In this document: in pieces, positions 22,301-37,300 of the stretch
Numbering within the stretch: position 1 is the stretch's first letter
Layout: the number at the start of each line of letters is the position of its first letter
From: Haliclona indistincta
Lineage: Eukaryota; Porifera; Demospongiae; Haplosclerida; Chalinidae
Assembly: GCA_964017065.1 (NCBI GenBank)
Contig: OZ024783.1
Coordinates: 17,335,752 to 17,399,751, forward strand
Direction: 5' to 3'
Length of the DNA: 64,000 nt
Translations under genes and position numbers: made by a program
The notes under the pieces: generated by a model
Told to the model about the DNA's origin: nothing
Seen by the model: the letters and a program-made list of their open reading frames with translations, nothing else
Databases searched by the model: none

Positions 22301-25300
22301 AGGACCTACTTGTGAGCAGGTTGAAAACTCGATAAAACCAGTTTAAGGACTGTTCTGCTGCTAATGTAAATAGAACATGTAAAGTAAAAAAGCTTTAACA
22401 AAAAAAAGAAAAGTGTAGGGATGACTCTTAAAAAAGGAAAGGAACAAGATTGGATGATGCGTGTAAAAATAAAGAAACAAGATTGAATAATGCTAAGCTT
22501 GCAAATGTAAAAGTCCCAAGTATCCCTACATCAGCGGCTTGCTGTGACGACGTGCACCAATTGCTAATACATTAGCAATTGGGCGATAGTCGCGAATTTG
22601 AAGTGCGTTTTGGAACGGACTTTTTTCAACTCTACTGCAACATTTTTAGCTCAATCGATAGCTAATAGGCTGAAGTTTGCTATCCTGGGTCGACCAAGTG
22701 GAAATCTAGTTTGTGGAAGTCAGGACGCCAAGTAGAAGTTCATCTTCCAATGAACACAATACATTAACTAAAGTCAATATACGGACCTAAGTTTTGATAG
22801 TATATGGAAATTGTAACAGGATGTCGTTATTAGCTGGCAATGGATTCAAAATAGGCATCCTGAACACATTAGGAGCGCATAATGGGAGTGCAAAGTATTA
22901 GAGTAGGAGTGGGAAGCGCCAAACTAATGGATTAAAACTGGAACTCTATACACATGTTATTAAGGATAGACTAGATGATGGCTGGAGTTGCACCATTTGT
23001 TTCACCATTTTTAATCATTTTTTTGTAAATTTGCTGCAAACTGCAAGTCAGACATTTCTAGGAGGTAAAGAGCTACCTCCAGACAATCGTTATTGCTTGC
23101 TACCTTCACTAGATACTGCTAAATGGAGACACGAGTGAAAACTATGTTCACAGGTCAACATTTACAGCTAATGTGTGAGCATGTGGCAATCGTCTGAAAG
23201 CCATCACATGAACAAGTAGAAAGCTGAACTGACCACCCAGCTCCTACCAAACCAAGCTGTCAGTATAGTAGCTCAACCCAACCATCACAAGAAAATAAAA
23301 AAGATTTCTATCGAAATCAAAAGGATGTAGGGTTGTGAAATCTACCACTGGCTCACAATGTATACTAACAAGGAACAAGCATGGAATGGTAACACGATTG
23401 ACTTGCTAACAGACCATAGATCCCTACATCAGTGGCTGCTGTGGTTGGCCATAGCTAGTTCAGCTAGTGCTGTTGCTAGTGGTGTGGTCGACCTACTTGT
23501 TGACTGCTGACACCTGACGTTCATTCAGCTTGTGTACAGCCACTGATGTAGGGATCTATGGTCTGTTAGCAAGTCAATCGTGTTACCATTCCATGCTTGT
23601 TCCTTGTTAGTATACATTGTGAGCCAGTGGTAGATTTCACAACCCTACATCCTTTTGACTTCGATAGAAATCTTTTTTATTTTCTTGTTTGTGTCCTTTT
23701 TCTTTTTCAGTGAAATGCAGTTCAATATCTTGCGGCACGTACTGAGCCGTCTTTGTTTCCATCATTGGTTTAGTTTTCCTGTTGCTGATGGCTTTTCTTC
23801 ATTATTAAGAATTTAAACTTGTAGCTAAAAATAATTGTTACTCAGCTCGCCTACGCATGCATGCATGCATGCAGTAGATACGAGCCCCGCCCACACTTGC
23901 TTGTAGACCTGTACGGCGGTTGAAATTATCTGGCAAGCGCAGAATGGCGATCCTATAGCTTGCCGTTCTTCGAAGACTCCATAAAGATATGCGTTCTCCG
24001 TGAACCATACGGCGTGGAGATACTCAAGCTAGTGCTTGGTCACGTGCCCTAACCACTGCTTGGTCACGTGCGTATTGCGCAATCACATTAATGGCGTCTA
24101 ACACTTAGCTGACAATGGATCACGATCGAGAAATCGCGGAATTTATATCGCCGTTACGCTAAAAACAATGTCCAAAAGGCACATGCCAGGAGAATTTCAC
24201 GACTGTTCGTGGGTGTTTTGGTTTCGGCACTGCTCGCGTAAAGGCGCTAGGCGAGTGGGAGAAAGAAAGAAAGAAAGAAAGAAAACGAAGATGACGAAAG
24301 TCGATTTTCACCGTTTTCAGGTTCGTCACTTTAGTAACAATTTCGAGCAATCTCCTTGCTACTGTACGATGGGGCAACGCCAGATAGCAGATTTAAGTGT
24401 CCTTTGACGTATAAAATTCATCACCAGGCGAAATATCAGCGTTTGAACGCTAATACATTGTATGTAGCCGCCATCTTTTTTTCTCGTTCAACCCTACATA
24501 GGGAGACACTACCGTGTCTCCCTAATAATATATAGTCTATCTATAGTAATCAGGTGTAGAGTTCTGATTTTAAATCAAATGTGTGGGCACTTCCTGCTCC
24601 TACTCTAATACTTCACACGCTCATTATGTGCTCCTGAACACATGCATGGCATTCTCATGATCATGACACGGAGAACTGCTGTGTTATAAAGTGAGAAAGA
24701 GACTCAATGAATTAATTTTTTAGTGCAAACAGTGATATAACTGTTCTATTTGTTGGCAGAGTAGCTTCTCGGTGGTACCTACTATGACAAAGCGTTTCGT
24801 AGTTCGCATGAGTTGATAATCGATCTGAACAAGAATAGATTACAGCAGCAAACTAGGCTTATGCCTCGGTGGAATGTTATGCATACATGCCTGTCTGACA
24901 AAATATGCTGAACTGAAATACACAAGCAGTAAAGAAAGTCTGCTGTTGCTAGTTGAACACTATGCTAGTGGCTGACAACTTATAAAATCATTACGAAGTT
25001 CACAAATTAAAGTTTTTCATGCCTCATTTGCACCTCATGTGAGAGACATTAAATCTGACATGGTATTCAATATTGGCAAGCAACATTTTACATAATATTA
25101 TACTAGTGAGATGTAAGAAGTAGAGAAAAGAAAATAAAGATACACAGTAAAATTAAACTCACAGCGATAACGCTCCTATTAGACGATTCAGACGGTACTT
25201 CGTACAATGGCATTTAACGGGTTATTTCACGGTTGAGCATATTACGCGGTAGCGCGAACGCCGTTTGAGCACGTATAATACGTTGTAGTATTGTACGGTA

Positions 25301-28300
25301 AGCGACGGTTTCCTGTGGCCTCGTTGGAAAATGGCGGGCAGCGTTCGAACAGAGCTGTATCTTTGAGAATCGTGACTGAAAGGAATGCATGGTGGATCTT
25401 TTATTGTCATGAAAGGTCTATATCGTGTTCTTTGCTCCTGGGAGTTGGTGATAGCCCACCTAACCGGCAGAGCAGCTCAGACGAAACGGCAGTGGATGAT
25501 CGATGAATGACAAGCTAGCTAGATAGCCCTGTTGGCTTGGTTAGACAACAAGTTGAAGAGGAATTAGCTCTTAGAAGTGAAGAAGCCTCTTTGCGAGAAA
25601 AAGTTATGAAGATGAAGGAGAACATGACCAGCTGGTGCCTCCAATAAATACTTCCATAAAATTGCCGACATTATCTTTCAGTGAGTTACTGACATGATGC
25701 ACATGTTAAGTTTTGATACTTGTGTTGTGGCTTATTCTGTTGTGATATGCTTTATTATCATAGCACTATGATTGTGTTGGTAATCAAAATTCACGACTCA
25801 TACCATGAGTCTCGTATGGCTGTTCATACTAAAGCCATTTCTCTAGTTTTGTCGAAATAAAAACTGTGTGTGTTTGCCTAGTCATCTGTGCTGTTCTAGC
25901 TAGATGTCCCATCTTTCGTCAGCACACTCACAGCGATAACACTCCTATTGGACGATAGTGACGGTTTCCCGTGTTTATAAAACTGTCGGGCTATTGTCAT
26001 TGATACGTTCATTGTACATTCCGTGTGCCGCGTGTGAGCATTTTGACGGTTCCTTAGCTATCCCCGTTAAAATGACGGAGAGGAGAGGAGAGATTTACTG
26101 TGACCACTGTCGAGATTTTGTATCTCACGCGACGTATTATCGTCATTGTCGACTATGAAAAGGAATCACACAGCCCGGGTACTCTCTAGTGCCTTCTGCA
26201 TGACACCAAATCATGTAGTAATAATGACACAAAGGATTTGACATACTTGAGATAATAACTGGGTCACTGTACACATGTAAACACTCTTGTCGGCAGTCAC
26301 CAGCCTCGTGTTGTGGACTTTGTAGACTTGAGATAATAACTGGGTCACTGTACACATGTAAACACTCTTGTCGGCAGTCACCAGCCTCGTGTTGTGAACT
26401 TTGTAGACTTGAGATAATGACCGGCTCACTGTACACATTTTGAATATGTAGCAGACTAGCACTTACAACTCAGTGTGTAGTCCTAGTCATGTAAAAACTA
26501 ACTATTTTAATTTTATAGCAGAAAGGTTTCGTGGAACTACTCCTAGACATATAAGTAACCAAGCTGTTTTGATCCTTTGAGGCTCTGTACGTACTCCAAG
26601 ATATGTAAGTAACTGATTCAATCCAAGCTGTTTTGATCCTTTGATTATTATAGTAGCAGACTGGCTCTGTACGTACTCCAAGACATGTAAGTAACTGATT
26701 CAGTCCAAGCTGTTTTGATCCTTTGATTATTATAGTAGCAGACTGGCTCTGTACGTACTCCAAGACATGTAAGTAACTGATTCAGTTCAAGCTGTTTTGA
26801 TCCTTTGATTATTATAGTAGCAGACTGGCTCTGTACCTACTCCAAGACATGTAAGTAACTGATTCAGTCCAAGCTGTTTTGATCCTTTGATTATTATAGT
26901 AGCAGACTGGCTCTGTACGTACTCCAAGACACGTAAGTAACTGATTCAGTCCAAGCTGTTTTGATCCTTTGATTATTATAGTAGCAGACTGGCTCTGTAC
27001 GTACTCCAAGACATGTAAGTAACTGATTCAGTCCAAGCTGTTTTGATCCTTTGATTATTATAGTAGCAGACTGGCTCTGTACGTACTCCAAGACATGTAA
27101 GTAACTGATTCAGTCCAAGCTGTTTTGATCCTTTGATTATTATAGTAGCAGACTGGCTCTGTACGTACTCCAAGACATGTAAGTAACTGATTCAGTCCAA
27201 GCTGTTTTGATCCTTTGATTATTATAGTAGCAGACTGGCTCTGTACGTACTCCAAGACATGTAAGTAACTGATTCAGTCCAAGCTGTTTTGATCCTTTGA
27301 TTATTATAGTAGCAGACTGGCTCTGTACGTACTCCAAGACATGTAAGTAACTGATTCAGTCCAAGCTGTTTTGATCCTTTGATTATTATAGTAGCAGACT
27401 GGCTCTGTACGTACTCCAAGACATGTAAGTAACTGATTCAGTCCAAGCTGTTTTGATCCTTTGATTATTATAGTAGCAGACTGGCTCTGTACGTACTCCA
27501 AGACATGTAAGTAACTGATTCAGTCCAAGCTGTTTTGATCCTTTGATTATTATAGTAGCAGACTGGCTCTGTACGTACTCCAAGACATGTAAGTAACTGA
27601 TTCAGTCCAAGCTGTTTTGATCCTTTGATTATTATAGTAGCAGACTGGCTCTGTACTTACTCCAAGACATGTAAGTAACTGATTCAGTCCAAGCTGTTTT
27701 GATCCTTTGATTATTATAGTAGCAGACTGGCTCTGTACGTACTCCAAGACATGTAAGTAACTGATTCAGTCCAAGCTGTTTTGATCCTTTGATTATTATA
27801 GTAGCAGACTGGCTCTGTACGTACTCCAAGACATGTAAGTAACTGATTCAGTTCAAGCTGTTTTGATCCTTTGATTATTATAGTAGCAGACTGGCTCTGT
27901 ACCTACTCCAAGACATGTAAGTAACTGATTCAGTCCAAGCTGTTTTGATCCTTTGATTATTATAGTAGCAGACTGGCTCTGTACGTACTCCAAGACATGT
28001 AAGTAACTGATTCAGTCCAAGCTGTTTTGATCCTTTGATTATTATAGTAGCAGACTGGCTCTGTACGTACTCCAAGACATGTAAGTAACTGATTCAGTCC
28101 AAGCTGTTTTGATCCTTTGATTATTATAGTAGCAGACTGGCTCTGTACGTACTCCAAGACATGTAAGTAACTGATTCAGTCCAAGCTGTTTTGATCCTTT
28201 GATTATTATAGTAGCAGACTGGCTCTGTACGTACTCCAAGACATGTAAGTAACTGATTCAGTCCAAGCTGTTTTGATCCTTTGATTATTATAGTAGCAGA

Positions 28301-31300
28301 CTGGCTCTGTACGTACTCCAAGACATGTAAGTAACTGATTCAGTCCAAGCTGTTTTGATCCTTTGATTATTATAGTAGCAGACTGGCTCTGTACGTACTC
28401 CAAGACATGCAAGTAACATTTTTATGAGTGGCATTCTTACAATTTTGTTTGTGATCTTATTCAGTAGAGCAGTCCTCTGACTTCCTCCCTCTTGGGCAGT
28501 GAAAAAAGTAATTAATAATTAATAACACATTCTTAAAATGCTGCATTTTATTTCTGTGAATAGTCCTCGCATCGATGCCTCTCCGTCATCTACAGACCAA
28601 CAAGGTAGTACTGACATTATTGTTTCTATGGTCAACCCATTATGTTTTATGCAGCCTCATCCGCCTCATCTGTTGTGACTCCTCTACGTGATCTGATGTA
28701 CCTAACCGATCTTCTCCAGGTAAATTTGAGATTAATTTTCCCGATTATTTTTTAATAGAATCGACAACACCTCAATCATCAAGACGTGCAGTTCTGGCAC
28801 CAATTATTCTAGGTACGATATTCAGCTATTCTTTTGCTTAATAATTACCATGCTTCTTTTAGCACCTGTTAACAGAAACACATCGGGTGAGTAAATAACT
28901 TATTTTGTAATAATTATTATGATTTTTTTATTAGATGAAGCATCCCAAGTACTTGATGAGATCGAAGACTACAGCGCAGACAGTGACTCCTCATTTGAAC
29001 TTGCAGACTAGCTTGTTTTGTTATTTCAACAGCTAATAATAGATTCTTATGTTTTAACTAAAAAAAAACTCGCAGAAAGCACTCGTGTAGCCTGGCGTAT
29101 AATGATAGTACAATGCATTCGACGGTGTATTTGACGAGTGAAAGACGGCTTCACGGCAACATTGGGCGGGCGTACAATTGATAACGCGGTTTATTGTACG
29201 ACGTCACGTATAATTTACAGTATCATTACCACCGTGAACGGGACCCCGGGCAATAACACTCAACGGTTAAACGGTAGATCGTGCTATTCGATGACGCGGG
29301 AACTAAAAATCGATAGCACGGTACCGCGTAAGTGGACCGATAGTGCTGTGACTGGAGCTGTTGTACCTTTCTGTACAGCAATCACAATGCAGTATAATAG
29401 TTATGCAATTAGAAGCCAATCAGTGCTGACCACTAATTCAACTGGGCGTGTCTATGTTGTTCAGGGCACAGAACGTACAACGATCGAGATAGCGTCCATA
29501 GCTTGCTTGCACAATTTCTTTAGGCATGCGATGTAACCTATCAGCTTCTAGGCAGTCAACTGTGAATATTTTTGTCTACGGAGAACTCTAGATCGCCAGC
29601 AATGGCCATAGATCGCGAGGTAAGCAAAGCTACGCCATAACTCTAGAACGCAGATTCATATACAAGTCTGCCGTGCTGCTCTGAAGTAAAGGCGAACTCA
29701 CTAGCTGTAAGGCAGCCAGCAGTAGACAATTTTGTCTTTACATCAGCAACTAGATGCCAGCCGGCGATTGCGAGGTAAGCAATCACGCTATAACTCACGA
29801 ACAGAGCCTTATAACCAAAATCCTTATAGTTCATTTTCAAGCAAATGTCGACTTTAGCTTGTGTTGCAACTTTCAGCGCTTAGTTTTCTGCGAGCGACGA
29901 CAAATCCTGCCGACAGACAGACTGACAGACAGACTGACAGACAGACTGACAGACAGATACATACATACATACACAAACCGACTACCGTATGCCCCGTGGC
30001 TCCGCCCACCGAGGCATTAATATTAAAAACACAAGAGAGGAGGATAACTGAACTGAAACAAACACTCCTTAAATACTCAACTGAATTAACATGTGCATCT
30101 AGAATGATCTACAGACAAATCAGTACCACAGACAAAACCACACTAGACTAATAATTTGTTACAAACACATCAAGGGGGCGGGTACACGAATTTTTGCCGT
30201 TTTGTACAGTTTTTAAAATATGCTTATTAGGGAGACACGGTAGTGTCTCTCTATGTAGGGTTGAAACAAGATGGCGGCTACATACATGTATTAGCGTTCA
30301 AACGCTGATAATTCGCCTGGTGATGAATTTTATACATCCAAAGACACTTAGATCTGCTCTCTGGCGTTGCCCCATCTTACAGTAGCAAGGAGATTGCTCG
30401 AAATTGTTGCTAAAGTGACGAACCTGGAAACGGTAAAAATCGAGTTTCGTCATCTTCGTTTTCTTCTTTCTTCTTTCTTTTCTTCCACTCGCCTAGCGCC
30501 TTTACGCGAGCAGTGCCGAGACCAAAACATCGACGAACATTCGTGAAATTCTCCTGGCAGGTGCCTTTTGAACATTGTTTTTAGCGAAACGGCGATCTGA
30601 ATTCCGCGAGTTCTCGATCGTGATCCATTGTCACAGCTAAGTGTTAGACGCCATTATTGCGATTGCGCAACACGCACGTGACCTATTCCAAGCAGTGGCT
30701 AGCGCACGTGACCAAGCACTAGCTTGAGTATCGCCATGCCGTACGGATCATGGAGAACACATATTTGTCTGGAGTCTTCGAATAACGGCAAGCTCGTGTA
30801 GGATCGCCATTCTGCGCTTGCCAGATAATTATAACCGGCGTAAAGGTCTACAAATAAGTGTGGGCGGGGCTCGTATGCACTGCATGCATGCATGAATGCG
30901 TAGGCGAGCTGGTATGTACCACATAACAAATATTTTTAGCTACAAGTTTAAAATTGTTAATAATAAAGAATAGCCATCAGCAACTGGAAAACTAAACCAA
31001 ATTGATGGTGGAAACCATGATAAAGACGACTCAGTACATGCATGATATTGAACTGCACTTCTCTGAAAATGAAAAAAGGACCCAAACAAGAAAATAAAAA
31101 AGATTTCTATCGAAATCAAAAGGATGTAGGGTTGTGAAATCTACCACTGGTCCACAATGTTATCTAACAAGGAACAAACATGGAATGGTAACACTGCTAA
31201 CAGACCATAGATCTCTACATCAGTGGCTGTACATAAGATCAAGAATTATTTTGTCACAAGCTGAATCCAATTCAATTTAATGCATGTCTGGTGTCAGTCA

Positions 31301-34300
31301 AAAGCAACTAGCTGAATTAGCTATAGCCAACCACAGCAGCCACTGATGTAGGGATCTATGGTCTGTTAGCAAGTCAATCGTGTTACCACTCAATGCTTGT
31401 TCCTTGTTAGATTACATTGTGGACCAGTGGTAGATTTCACAACCCTACATCCTTTTGATTTCGATAGAAATCTTTTTTATTTTCTTTTTCTAAAGCTTTG
31501 CTAAAGAACTAAAGTTTTAATGAAATATAACACATCAGTGCATGTTTAGCGCGATTTTGTCCAGGTACAGATTTGTATGTGCGTAGTTATCATACATTTC
31601 TAGAATATTATGATTTAACGTTTTCATTCTACAGGAAATGTTTGCAGATGCTGAAATTTCGCCAGTAGCAATAGATTGCCTATGTCCAAAAACGGTTGGA
31701 TGGATTTGGCGTGCAGTTGCGTTGAAGCATTTTTGTCGCTATAATAGCTATTATTTTGTTTTAATTGCAACTGTTAGTATTCATATAATACAAACTCTGT
31801 AAGATCGGGCCAAACGGATCCAACCAATTGTGGTACACATACTTATGATGCTGCAGCCAGACCTTTGATAGCTAAAACTGTTGCAAACGAAAGTAAAACA
31901 TAAAATATGTAGCGTGTGTAAAGCTGAGTTAATTTCTGTGGTTTTTGGTCGCGCGCCGCCAGATGTGACGTCAGCGTTGAAATCAGAATAAATGTCTGAG
32001 CCCTGGCTATAGCTACGTGACGCAATTCTACGCAGAGTACTGCGCTTACACTAGTGCATTTTTGTGGTGACCACAGATTATGAATATTATGCATATTAAT
32101 TAGCGTACCCGCCACCTTAAGATAAAATATATTAAACCACTGAATACAAGACAAATTAATCACAGGATAACATTTTTACAACACTTTTGAATGGGTTTAG
32201 GAAAAGATCTGAAACGAATTTATTGTAATGATATTCATGCACCAAACAACACAGTGATGGTTTAGAGCTATAAGCTCGGGCAATGGTAGTCTTTTTTCAT
32301 ATCAATATCTAAACTTGGTATGCAGTTTCTTGGGTATTATCTAGTTCTGCAAAGCTTCAGGCAGAGATGTTGGGTATAAGCTTCATCGTGACAGGTACTG
32401 TTCACCAGTTATTGTCACTAAATCTAATTTACAATAGGCTTGAGACAAAAATGCTCGTTGTGTAGCGCTATGTTGGAGAGGACACGCACTGTCTCTTGAG
32501 CGGATGTAGGACCACTGGTACATAGCAGTTTTGCTCACTGCTATCGCATAGTTTTCTAGAATTTCAATTACTCATAGCATCTGTTTGCAATAATTATGCC
32601 AGCATCTAAGGTCTAGGTTAGAGCACTATTCTCGAGCGTCCTGGGCAAAAAAAATGCCGGGCTGACCCATCGGCAGTACATGCTATAACCGTAATTTAAT
32701 GATAATTTTACCATTCTATTGTGCTTTACGTCCTCAGAATGTAAAATTAATCACCCTCGGTTATATCACATACCACCTCAGTAGGCGTGAATTAACCAAT
32801 ACATATCCAGGTAACTATAGGCATCACCAACCAATATACATAATTGTACCCCACCACACCCAAAGATCAAAGGAAAATGGCAAGGTATATATCCCATATA
32901 CACAGGAAAATATGGATATTTTCCAGGATATTAAAGTTAAAACAGGCAAATATGGATATTTTCCAGGAAGTGGCAAAGTGGCACTAGTCCCTTGTCCACA
33001 CCTGCCCACCCGGCGAAAGTGAGTGGAGCTTTATACCCCACAAAATAGCAGAGACTAGTGGGCCATCGTCAATAAATTATCAATAAATTTTTGGCGCACG
33101 TGTTAACCTTTGGGAAAGGTCAGCCAGCATTGCTGCCTGAAAGCCAAGTTACCGTGCGTTTTAGCTGCACAAAAGTTGACGCCAGGCTTCGTTTGTCGCC
33201 CAACTTGAACACGGGCGTTCGCCGCCCAACTTGAACACGGGCGTTCGCCATTATAGACCTGGCAAGTGTGCGCTTGGAGGCGAGTGCCCAGGGCTCCCAT
33301 CGCTCGTAGATCTTCGCTTACAAGCTACAGAACAGCTACGAGCAGCTACAAACACCACGAGAAGACTGGTGGTGGGGTACAAGTCAGTTAACTCCCGGTC
33401 TCTTCGGCGATCGGGATAATACCTCGGTGGTTAATTATGCCATCCTCGGGCTCCGCCCTCGGACAGCATAATTAACCACCTCGGTATATATCCCGTATCG
33501 CCTCAGAGACCGGGAGTTAACTATTACTTATAATTAATCATAAATACATATCCAGCCATCACCAACTCATGCAGGCTCATGTATCTATATGTATGGTGTA
33601 ATCTACAGTAGCAAGAGTTCATTACCTAAGAGTATACAACCGTCAATATACCCCCTAGGACCGTGTTTGACATTTTCTACGTCACAAGTTTACACAACCC
33701 AGCCAACCTCAGTGATGATAGCATTACCACACAGTGATGATTATCATTACAGCTGTTGTGAATATCATTAGCATAGCAGCCCTAATGCTTTCTGCTGTAT
33801 AAACTTGTTATGTAGACAATGTCAAACGCTGTCCTAGGGGGTATATTGACGGTTGCATACTCTTAGGTAATGTACTCTTGACAGTAAGCATTTTACGATA
33901 GTATAGTACATGTAGTTGTATTGTCTTTCATGAGAACAGCTTTGTTCAACAACACAACATATCAGTATCACTAGACCCACATGTACTCACATTATTGGTT
34001 GTATCAATAGCAGCACCTGCTGCAATCAGCAGATCAGCTGCAGCTGTTTCACCAAACATTGCACTGTAATGTAGTGCTGTATCACCATCCTATAGAATAA
34101 ACAATAAGTGAAGAGCACATGGTGAAGTGGTGTCAAGCACAACACATGGTAACTGGTCTTGTTGGTAATAACACAGTAACTAGTGTATTACAGTATCAGA
34201 CGATGGCTTGTGTACCAGTACAGTATGACACATAGTGTCTTTGTTATGACCCGATTCACAACTTGTCCTGATTCGACCATGTTTTATGTTTTGGTTCACA

Positions 34301-37300
34301 ACCATGCAACAAAGTTGACCTGCTTTAAAACCGATAGCATTAAAGGGTAACTGTAATCATTTTTTTGTTGTTGCAATTTTTACTTTATTTTAAAGATAAT
34401 GAATAGTTTAGACTAGAATGCAAGTTTGGTTGCCATTGGGTAAGCCCACCTAGAGTTATGGGCTGCTAAAAACAACACCTACGCCCACGCGCTATTTGTA
34501 GGCGGGACTTATTGATGATGTCACAAGTTGAGTACGCGTGGTTGTCCGAGTAGTAGACCACAGCTGAAGTACCTACTTGTAATCTACTTACCAACTTATC
34601 AACTTTGTGGAACTGTGATTACAAGACCAGCAGTGATGGTAAAGACTTGTGTAGCAGCAGGCTGCAGCAATACTAACAAGGATGGAGTGAGTCTTCATAA
34701 GTTTCCCCAAGACAGAACATTGAGAAAAAAGTGGATCGATCAAGTGAAGAGGCACCGAGACAAGTGGGAACCAACCAACTATTCTGTTCTTTGTGGATCG
34801 ATCGATCAAGCCGGATGCAGTATCCACAATATTCTCCAAGCCACTATCTCATGGCAGCAAGAGATCATGTGACTTTGACAATCCAGCTCCCAAAAGATCA
34901 GCATATGAAAACCGGGAACAATGCAGAGTGAGCCTGAACTACTAGCAACAGGGCTCCTGCTAGCAATGATTCTCCGATTACAATTTATGCGTGTAGGTGG
35001 TAAACCAGGCCTTAGAGCAACAACACTTAGAGCAAGAGCAACAGCATGCAGCAAAATGTATTACAGAAGAGGTGAGCCCATCTTGAATTATAATTATTAA
35101 ACAAACACAATGTATGTTTTTAGGTGTCTGGACCTGATGATGTTGGGACACAGGCTTGCCCAGAAAGTGATTCTGTGTCAGTTCAATGCTTTTTTCAGCC
35201 AAAATTAAGTAATGTTGGTAAGAGCTTAATATCAATTCACAACCAACATTAATACATCATTTTCAGGTCTTCAGACCATTAAATTGCCGATGGTAGATGC
35301 TTCAGTCCAGTGCTCATTGTTGCCTGCCCCTCCTCTTCTCTCTGCCAGTTCCTTTGAATGCACCTCTACAGAGTTCGATATAGACCAGGAAGAAGAAGCA
35401 ATGTATAGTGATGATAATGATGACAAAGAATATTCAACTGAAATGTGTGATACGAGTACTACGTAAGTTTATACAAACTTTTTATATCAGTGTATAATTT
35501 CACATCACATTTCATGTAGTGATTCTCAGCTGCCTCTCCATCGTTCTACTAAGTACCTAGTCTTTGAGGACTGCCTTCTATCTCTCTTTGCCACTTGTCG
35601 CAAATGTGGTCACGAACCCACAGCAATTACAACAACGACTCTGGGTACCTACAGTACCGCTCACGAGTAAGTGTACTCAAACCCGCGGGATAAATGCGCG
35701 TAACTCGGGGGTGCCCGCGGGTCCGTGAACGTGTACCCGCTTCCCGCACCACACTAACCCGCGGCCAGTGTTTCCACTAAGCTCACAACAGTTGAGCCAC
35801 ATTGGCCCTGAGTCAGAAGTCTATTGCGCCAATATTAAATAATACTAATTGCGCCAGCCATTACATTACATTAAATGCTGTTATTTTCAAAGAAATGTGT
35901 GAAATTAAATACAGTAAAATGTCATTGGTTAGTTTTGCCTTTTTACAATCTCTGCAATACCGTATAGCGGGAAAGTTTCGCGGGAGAAATTTTTCGCGAA
36001 TTTCGCGAATTAAAGGCAATTCGCGAAAATATTATCCGCGAATGTCTTGTTTTCAGTTGACAAAGATAGGGCAATAGTGCTGATTCGCGAAAAAATTATT
36101 CGCGAAACGCTCTATCTCGCGCATTCGCGAAAATTTTCTCCCACGAAAATTTCCCGCTATACGGTAGATAGTAAGATCGTCACCTGAGCTCTCAGTTAAC
36201 AGCCATGGGTAAAGCTTCGTTCAGTGATGCATGAAACGTCGGCGCTTTCTTGAAGAACACTCACTGGAACTGGAAGTTGTTTCATCAATGTCTGAATCAT
36301 CTCTGTCCACACTGGGAACACTTTTAGGAGTGAAAAACGACGTTACGTACACGGGGCTGTTTTGCCATTTCTTGGTATTAAAGCACATGGCGTGACAGCG
36401 TTGTAATAGGGCGTGGCAATGTTGTCATTAGTGTTTATATAGGCGCAGCAATGTTGTCATAGTGCGCCCAATGGGCGCATACAGTACAAGTGAAGTGGGC
36501 CATTTTGAATTTCATTGAGCCATTGTCGCGCCAAAATGGCTTAGCAGAAACACTGCCCGCGGCCCTCATGCAGCCTTGCATGCACTCGCGACCCGCTGGA
36601 TAGCTAGGCAGACTCACGTTGTCGTTGTGTGACTTTCGCGAGCATATACAGTGCTCGCACGTGTCCGCACCAGCGCGTGATGCACTCTGTATTCGCATCT
36701 ACCCGCGGTTAATGATACACGGTTCCGCGGGCAAGACAAAATTACCCCCGGGTTGCCTGCGAGTCTCCCGCGGGTGTTGGTCCACTTACTCGTGAGCGGT
36801 ACTGTACCTGCACGTGGAACAACGCTGCTACATTTGCTCAAATGTGTTCACGTGGAATGGTCAGCCGTTTGTAAAGAGCCAACCAGCTGGTACCATTCTC
36901 TTATCAGCGTCTATATTGTTCTCGGGAGCACTACCAACGAAGGTTCTTCGTGTACTCAAGAATATGAGATGTGCCACCATTGTAGAGCGCATGTATTTTC
37001 AACACCAAAGCAAGTTTCTACATCTTTCTATTTCGTCAGTCTGGGAGAAGCATCAATCAAGGCTTTTCACCGAATTGCGTCGGGAAAAGCGACATCTTAT
37101 TATTGGTGGAGACGGCAGAGCTGACAGTCCTGGTCATTCAGCTAAGTTTGGTAGCTACACTGTGATGGAGCTAAAGAAAGGTGTTGTTCTCGACATACAG
37201 TTGGTTCAAGTAAGTACACATCCACTTCAAAGTCTATTAGGGAGGTACGAGAAAACAAGATGGCGGCTACATACAATGTATTAGCGTTCAAACGCTGATA

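Noticed and set aside
26530..28412. CRISPR-like regular array
   Set aside because: The whole 82-bp unit is repeated, without variable spacers, in an animal intron; it is a satellite.
26812..28412. Family of identical 65-codon minus-strand proteins
   Set aside because: 82 is not a multiple of three and every unit opens the same frame only because the DNA repeats; no gene context.
29138..29536. 132-codon plus-strand frame as a gene
   Set aside because: No domain, no splice or promoter context, and it lies in repeat-rich intron DNA.
30174..31487. One large transposon from 30.2 to 32.1 kb
   Set aside because: The middle is an independent composite copy; only the outer parts belong to the TTAA-type element.
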